Below, piece by piece: positions 60,086 through 64,000 of a stretch of 64,000 bases of DNA. The notes beneath the pieces were generated by a model, which was not told the DNA's origin, did no database searches, and saw only the letters and a list, made by a program, of their open reading frames with translations. The DNA comes from an uncultured Polaribacter sp. (GTDB taxonomy: Bacteria; Bacteroidota; Bacteroidia; Flavobacteriales; Flavobacteriaceae): positions 1 to 64,000 of the forward strand of contig CANMHT010000002.1 of the NCBI GenBank assembly GCA_947497755.1, in the 5' to 3' direction. How positions within the stretch are numbered: the first letter of the stretch is position 1; every line of letters begins with the position of its first letter. A program made the position numbers and the translations under genes.

Positions 60086-61225
60086 TTAATTATTATTTAG
60101 CTCAAAAACATGCGTTTTACTGTCTAAGTTTTTGTTTACCAATGAAGCTTGAAATGAACCGTAAAGATTGGCTTTCCCGTTAATCATTAATACCCTAGGT
60201 CTTTTCATAAATAATTCAATTTGATTGCCATTTTTTGGTAGTTTATCTAAGGCTAATTCTTCTTCCCAATTAACACCATCAGCAGAACTAAATACAAATT
60301 GTTTCGAAGGAATAACATTTTTAGGATCTGTTATAGGAGATCCAAGAACTTCAATAGCTCTTTCTATAACAACAACTAAATTTCCTTTAAAAACAAAAGG
60401 TCTTATATTTCCAAAACCAGAGTATTTAAACTTTTTCCAAGGTGTTTCCATGGTAGCAACTTCCCAGTGAAGCATGTCTTTACTTTTTAAAACTCTGGTA
60501 TGAGCTGTAAAAATAGAAGCTAATTGACCAGCAATTAAAAAGTATTCATCTTTTAGTTTAATAATTGTGTGTTCTTGTATTCCTTGTCTAGAGGATTCTG
60601 TTCCTAATAAATCATCACTAATACTACCAACTTTGTTCCAATTTTTTCCATCAATTGATTCCCAAATATCTTGGTATAAATGCCAGTTGGTTAAAGAATG
60701 CCCGCCAATTAAATACATTTTATTATCGTGTATATTAACAGACATGCTTTCTCTGGTTTGCCAAGGACCGTGTTGTGTTACTTTGTTCCAAGTAATACCA
60801 TCGTCACTATTCCAAACATCATTTAACCATTGTGGTAAATCATTATTCTCATTTTTACCACCAACAATCCAAAGCTTATTGTTGTAAACAAACAAGTTAA
60901 AGTCGGCTCTTTCTTGCCAAGGAGCATTTTCTACAACTTTGTTCCAAGTAAAACCATCTTTACTATTCCAAATATCGTTGTAATAGGTGTTGTTAGATTT
61001 TAGCAAAGCCTGTTCTCCGCCGACAAACCAATAAGAACCTTTAAATTCAATCATTTCAAAACCAAGTCTAGGAGGTAAGTTGGTACTTTTTAGTGACGAT
61101 GATAATGTTAAATCTTCAAAATCTACAGAAACGTTGTTAGCAACAGTTTCTATTGAATTATTTGTAGAACAACCATAAAACCCGAAAAACACAACGAGTA
61201 ATAAAATGCTTATATATTTATTCAT
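60086..61225 (-). CDS. kelch-like repeat lipoprotein
   Basis: 379 residues with a lipoprotein signal (YISILLLVVFFGFYGC). At least three kelch-like units (YWFVGGEQALLKSNNTYYND, KLWIVGGKNENNDLPQWLND, KMYLIGGHSLTNWHLYQDIW), each followed by W(N/E)S.DG..WNKV, forming a beta propeller outside the cell. Role unknown. A -7-like TAGATTTG lies at 61248-61255 on the minus strand. Confidence 0.83.
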   Translation of the reverse strand: MNKYISILLLVVFFGFYGCSTNNSIETVANNVSVDFEDLTLSSSLKSTNLPPRLGFEMIEFKGSYWFVGGEQALLKSNNTYYNDIWNSKDGFTWNKVVENAPWQERADFNLFVYNNKLWIVGGKNENNDLPQWLNDVWNSDDGITWNKVTQHGPWQTRESMSVNIHDNKMYLIGGHSLTNWHLYQDIWESIDGKNWNKVGSISDDLLGTESSRQGIQEHTIIKLKDEYFLIAGQLASIFTAHTRVLKSKDMLHWEVATMETPWKKFKYSGFGNIRPFVFKGNLVVVIERAIEVLGSPITDPKNVIPSKQFVFSSADGVNWEEELALDKLPKNGNQIELFMKRPRVLMINGKANLYGSFQASLVNKNLDSKTHVFELNNN

Positions 61226-61353
61226 AATTACTTTTTAAAACAGCATGCAAATCTAACAAGAAATAAGAGTTTTATTTGTGAGTTGATGGTTTACGAATGC
61301 TTTACAAATCGGAAAAATAGTATTACAAAAACATTACATTTTAGATTAATGCT

Positions 61354-63024
61354 CTATTTATCAATGTTTTGAATAAAGTTGTATAGTGAGTCGTTTTTCT
61401 CTAGATTTAGTTTAGTTTTAAGTCTGCTTTTAGCAACATTAATAGTGTTGGTAGACTGTTTTGTAATCTCAGAAATTTCTTTGGTATTAAAATTTAGTTT
61501 GATTAAAGCTGCCAAACGCATTTCATTTTTACTCAATTCAAAGTTCTTTGCAGTAAAAGATTTGTAAAAATTTGGATGTACTTTTTCAAAGTGATATTCA
61601 AACTCGTTTGCAAAAGTATCATTTATGTTTTGCTTAATTTTTTTATAAATACTTAAAAACTCTGAGTTGTTTTTTGGAGAAGAATTTGCATATGTTTTTA
61701 CTTCTTCTGCCAATTGTTTTAAGAAACTTTGCTTTTCATCAACCAATAAGTTTTTAAATAAAAGTTGTTGGTGGTTTTGAATATTTTCGTCTTGTAGAGA
61801 GTCAACCTTAGAATGCAATTTAGAGTTTCTCTTTTTAAATAATAAGGCTTTTTGTTGTTGGCGCTTTTTATATTTTCCAAATAGATAAATAACAACACTA
61901 AAGAATAAAAGCAATAGTAGAATAAGTATCCAATATAGTTTTTTTTGTGTGGCATTTTCATCTTTTTGATTTGCTAACTTTTTTTCTAGTCTTTTATAGA
62001 AATCAACACCTTTGTCTTTCTTTAGCTTTTTACTATTTTCTTTCCGAGTAATATTCTCATAATATTTTTTTACTGTAAGATGAGCGTTTTTATAATCCTT
62101 ACTTTTAGTATATGCTTCTTCTAGAGCTAAATAGATAGATTCTAATTGTAGATAGTCTTTTATTTTAACAAAATAAGGAGTAACTTCATTAAGTACATCA
62201 ATTGCCTTTTTATGTTGATTTTTTGCAATTAAAATTCGAGCTCTTTGTGTCTTAATTTCGTTAATATATTTTGTTTGTTTATACTTTAGTGCGTTTGCTT
62301 CAGATAAGTTTAATAAACTATCTGCTTCAGCATAATTTTTTCGAGTTACTTCATTGGCACCTAAGTTGAGATAGCAAAAAGTAAATAGGTATTCTTTTTT
62401 AAGTTGAATACTTGCTTCTAGCGCTTTTTCAGTATAATAATATGCAGAATCGGCATCACTATGTGCATATCCCATATTAAAATAGCACCCCATAGCTGGA
62501 GAATTATTCTTGATTCCGAAATTGATACCTTTTCTAAAATAATATCGGGCACTGTCTTTTAGGTTTTCATTAGAAAAAGAATGTCCAATATTGTTGTATA
62601 AGCTATTTATATCTGCAACCGAATCTGGATATTGAGTTTTAATAATCTCTAATGCTTTTTTAAAATTTTTGATGGCTAAATCATTGTGAAAAAAAGCACT
62701 GTAAATAGTCCCGATTCCATTTAAAGCATCTGCTTTTGTGTACTGAGAAATAATAGTTTGATCCAGCGCAAAATAAAAATGCTTGTTGGCAGCTTCTAAA
62801 TCTCTTGTGATTACATATTGATAATTACCAAGAGCAACATAAAATTGGGCGAGTTTATCTTCTGGAATTAAGTGACTGTTTTTGAGTTTTGTTGCAATTT
62901 CTTCTTTGCTAACATTCGGACTAAACGCTTTTAAACGATTGTATAAAGGAATGCTATCGTTTGATTGGGAAAATCCAGAAAAACAGTAACAAAAAAATAA
63001 ACAAGAAATAACAAAATGCTTCAT
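61354..63024 (-). CDS. TPR and LuxR-type membrane regulator
   Basis: 556 residues from ATG 63024 (signal MKHFVISCLFFCYCFSGFSQ). TPR units over about 30-330 (AANKHFYFALDQTIISQYTK, NDLAIKNFKKALEIIK), a membrane helix at about 360-385 (LYWILILLLLLFFSVVIYLF), a Lys-rich coiled coil, and a C-terminal GerE/LuxR HTH (LSKNEMRLAALIKLNFNTKE, ISEITKQSTNTINVAKSRLK). Same layout as the AraC-type protein at 53504. An ATG at 63069 is upstream of the TATTTTTG element (63049-63056) and is rejected. Confidence 0.9.
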   Translation of the reverse strand: MKHFVISCLFFCYCFSGFSQSNDSIPLYNRLKAFSPNVSKEEIATKLKNSHLIPEDKLAQFYVALGNYQYVITRDLEAANKHFYFALDQTIISQYTKADALNGIGTIYSAFFHNDLAIKNFKKALEIIKTQYPDSVADINSLYNNIGHSFSNENLKDSARYYFRKGINFGIKNNSPAMGCYFNMGYAHSDADSAYYYTEKALEASIQLKKEYLFTFCYLNLGANEVTRKNYAEADSLLNLSEANALKYKQTKYINEIKTQRARILIAKNQHKKAIDVLNEVTPYFVKIKDYLQLESIYLALEEAYTKSKDYKNAHLTVKKYYENITRKENSKKLKKDKGVDFYKRLEKKLANQKDENATQKKLYWILILLLLLFFSVVIYLFGKYKKRQQQKALLFKKRNSKLHSKVDSLQDENIQNHQQLLFKNLLVDEKQSFLKQLAEEVKTYANSSPKNNSEFLSIYKKIKQNINDTFANEFEYHFEKVHPNFYKSFTAKNFELSKNEMRLAALIKLNFNTKEISEITKQSTNTINVAKSRLKTKLNLEKNDSLYNFIQNIDK

Positions 63025-63048
63025 CAAATGCATGGTGTAATTAGCTAA

Positions 63049-63056
63049 CAAAAATA
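63049..63056 (-). promoter_or_regulatory. -7 promoter element of the TPR-LuxR gene
   Basis: TATTTTTG on the minus strand, 24 bp before ATG 63024. It supports the choice of that start. Confidence 0.5.
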
Positions 63057-63181
63057 AACAAACCTTCACAATAGTGAATTTTTAATGAGTATCCTTACAA
63101 AAGATATCGAAAAATAGGCTTAGAAATTGTAAAAAAGTAGATATTTCATTGGTTACAAACTTGTAATCCTAATAAATTGGT

Positions 63182-63189
63182 TAATTTTG
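63182..63189 (+). promoter_or_regulatory. -7 promoter element of ileS
   Basis: TAATTTTG, 32 bp before the ileS ATG. Confidence 0.5.
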
Positions 63190-63221
63190 CGAATCAATTT
63201 AAAAATTTCAATTTTAATAGC

Positions 63222-64000
63222 ATGAAGTTTACTGAATATAAAGGACTTGACTTACCAAAAGTAGCCGATGAAATCTTAAACTATTGGGAAGAGAACAATA
63301 TCTTTGAAAAAAGTGTATCAACTAGAGAAGGAAACGAACCATTTGTGTTTTTTGAAGGGCCACCTTCTGCAAATGGATTACCTGGTGTACACCACGTTTT
63401 AGCTCGTGCTATTAAAGATATTTTTCCTAGATATAAAACCATGAAAGGTTACCAAGTTAAGCGTAAAGCAGGTTGGGATACTCATGGATTACCAGTAGAA
63501 TTAGGTGTTGAGAAAGAACTTGGAATAACCAAAGAAGATATTGGTACAAAAATTACCGTAGAAGAATACAACGAAGCTTGTAAAAAAGCAGTAATGCGTT
63601 ATACAGATATTTGGAATGATATGACGCGTAAAGTTGGGTATTGGGTAGATATGGAAGACCCATATATTACTTACAAGCCTAAATATATGGAATCTGTTTG
63701 GTGGTTGTTAAAACAGATTTATAATAAAGATTTATTATATAAAGGTTATACAATTCAACCATATTCACCAAAAGCAGGTACAGGATTAAGTTCTCATGAA
63801 TTAAATCAGCCAGGTACTTATCAAGATGTAACAGATACTACTGTTGTTGCACAGTTTAAAACGCTTAAAGAAACATTGCCAGACTTTTTACAGGTTGATG
63901 GAGATGTACACTTCTTAGCTTGGACAACAACACCTTGGACATTGCCGAGTAATACAGCTTTAACGGTTGGTCCTAAAATTGAATATGTTTTAGTAAAAAC
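63222..64000 (+). CDS. ileS: isoleucine--tRNA ligase, N-terminal part (runs off the window)
   Basis: The frame starts MKFTEYKGLDLPKVADEILN and is open to the end of the window (259 codons seen of roughly 1130). FVFFEGPPSANGLPGVHHVL contains the HIGH-type motif (GVHH). RKAGWDTHGLPVELGVEKEL and the start of the editing domain (LAWTTTPWTLPSNTALTVGP) are clear. Confidence 0.96.
   Translation, partial: MKFTEYKGLDLPKVADEILNYWEENNIFEKSVSTREGNEPFVFFEGPPSANGLPGVHHVLARAIKDIFPRYKTMKGYQVKRKAGWDTHGLPVELGVEKELGITKEDIGTKITVEEYNEACKKAVMRYTDIWNDMTRKVGYWVDMEDPYITYKPKYMESVWWLLKQIYNKDLLYKGYTIQPYSPKAGTGLSSHELNQPGTYQDVTDTTVVAQFKTLKETLPDFLQVDGDVHFLAWTTTPWTLPSNTALTVGPKIEYVLVK

Noticed and set aside
1..64000. Prophage or conjugative element
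   Set aside because: No integrase, phage structural, relaxase or tra genes; the only mobility gene is the RAYT.
1..64000. tRNA or rRNA genes
   Set aside because: No cloverleaf or conserved TTCGANNC region seen on reading the intergenic regions; a tRNAscan run would settle it.

Overview
The window is AT-rich DNA from a member of the Bacteroidota, most likely a marine Flavobacteriaceae species of the Tenacibaculum/Polaribacter type. The evidence is the gene content (DUF6443-type Rhs proteins, DUF2911, DUF2975, a Bacteroidota-style LeuRS, OMP_b-brl proteins, NtrY-like kinase next to enoyl-CoA hydratase), the lack of Shine-Dalgarno sequences, and repeated TAnnTTTG promoter elements typical of Bacteroidota sigma-A. 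Genus is a guess; phylum and family are well supported.

Region 1 (1-14.8 kb) is a polymorphic-toxin array. It opens with the 3' end of an expressed rhs gene and its immunity gene. Six displaced Rhs tips follow, each with the last part of the Rhs core, a different toxin tip and its own immunity gene, and then a broken eighth cassette. Between cassettes lie REP-like palindromes, a terminator-like hairpin and a repeated piece of rhs core. In five cassettes a 70-bp block carrying a palindrome and a GTG start replaces the GNVR codons of the core. A REP-associated tyrosine transposase (RAYT), flanked by inverted REP copies, sits at the distal end and appears to have broken the last cassette. Two tips are HExxH metallopeptidases, and both are paired with lipoprotein immunity proteins. 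The layout fits a store of silent toxin tips that can recombine into the upstream rhs gene.

Region 2 (14.8-28.1 kb) holds a MATE exporter, a three-gene set (TPR plus MORN_2/YwqK-repeat protein, an intact DUF3857/transglutaminase protein and a second one without the catalytic residues), a minus-strand cluster of three DUF2975 membrane proteins with one XRE regulator, and a umuC-umuD pair in reversed order.

Region 3 (28.1-36.1 kb) is a biotin locus: bioF, a DUF2007/zinc-ribbon gene, bioD, bioA and a beta-ketoacyl synthase, then nfeD-flotillin, then bioB. bioC and bioH are not seen.

Region 4 (36.1-64 kb) is mostly core genome. It contains a cupin-like/JmjC protein, rseP, an SCO1-like copper protein, feoAB plus a FeoB-associated Cys-rich peptide behind a Fur/PerR-like operator, an ECF sigma factor with a putative anti-sigma and a matching promoter on the next gene, a tandem DUF2911 pair, an OMP, an EamA transporter, leuS, lipoproteins, a sensor kinase, enoyl-CoA hydratase, two TPR-containing membrane-bound regulators (AraC and LuxR type), a small-membrane-protein/M50 protease cluster, GNAT, HD hydrolase, bacilliredoxin, a TerB-DnaJ protein, a kelch-like lipoprotein and the start of ileS. 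No tRNA, rRNA or CRISPR was seen.
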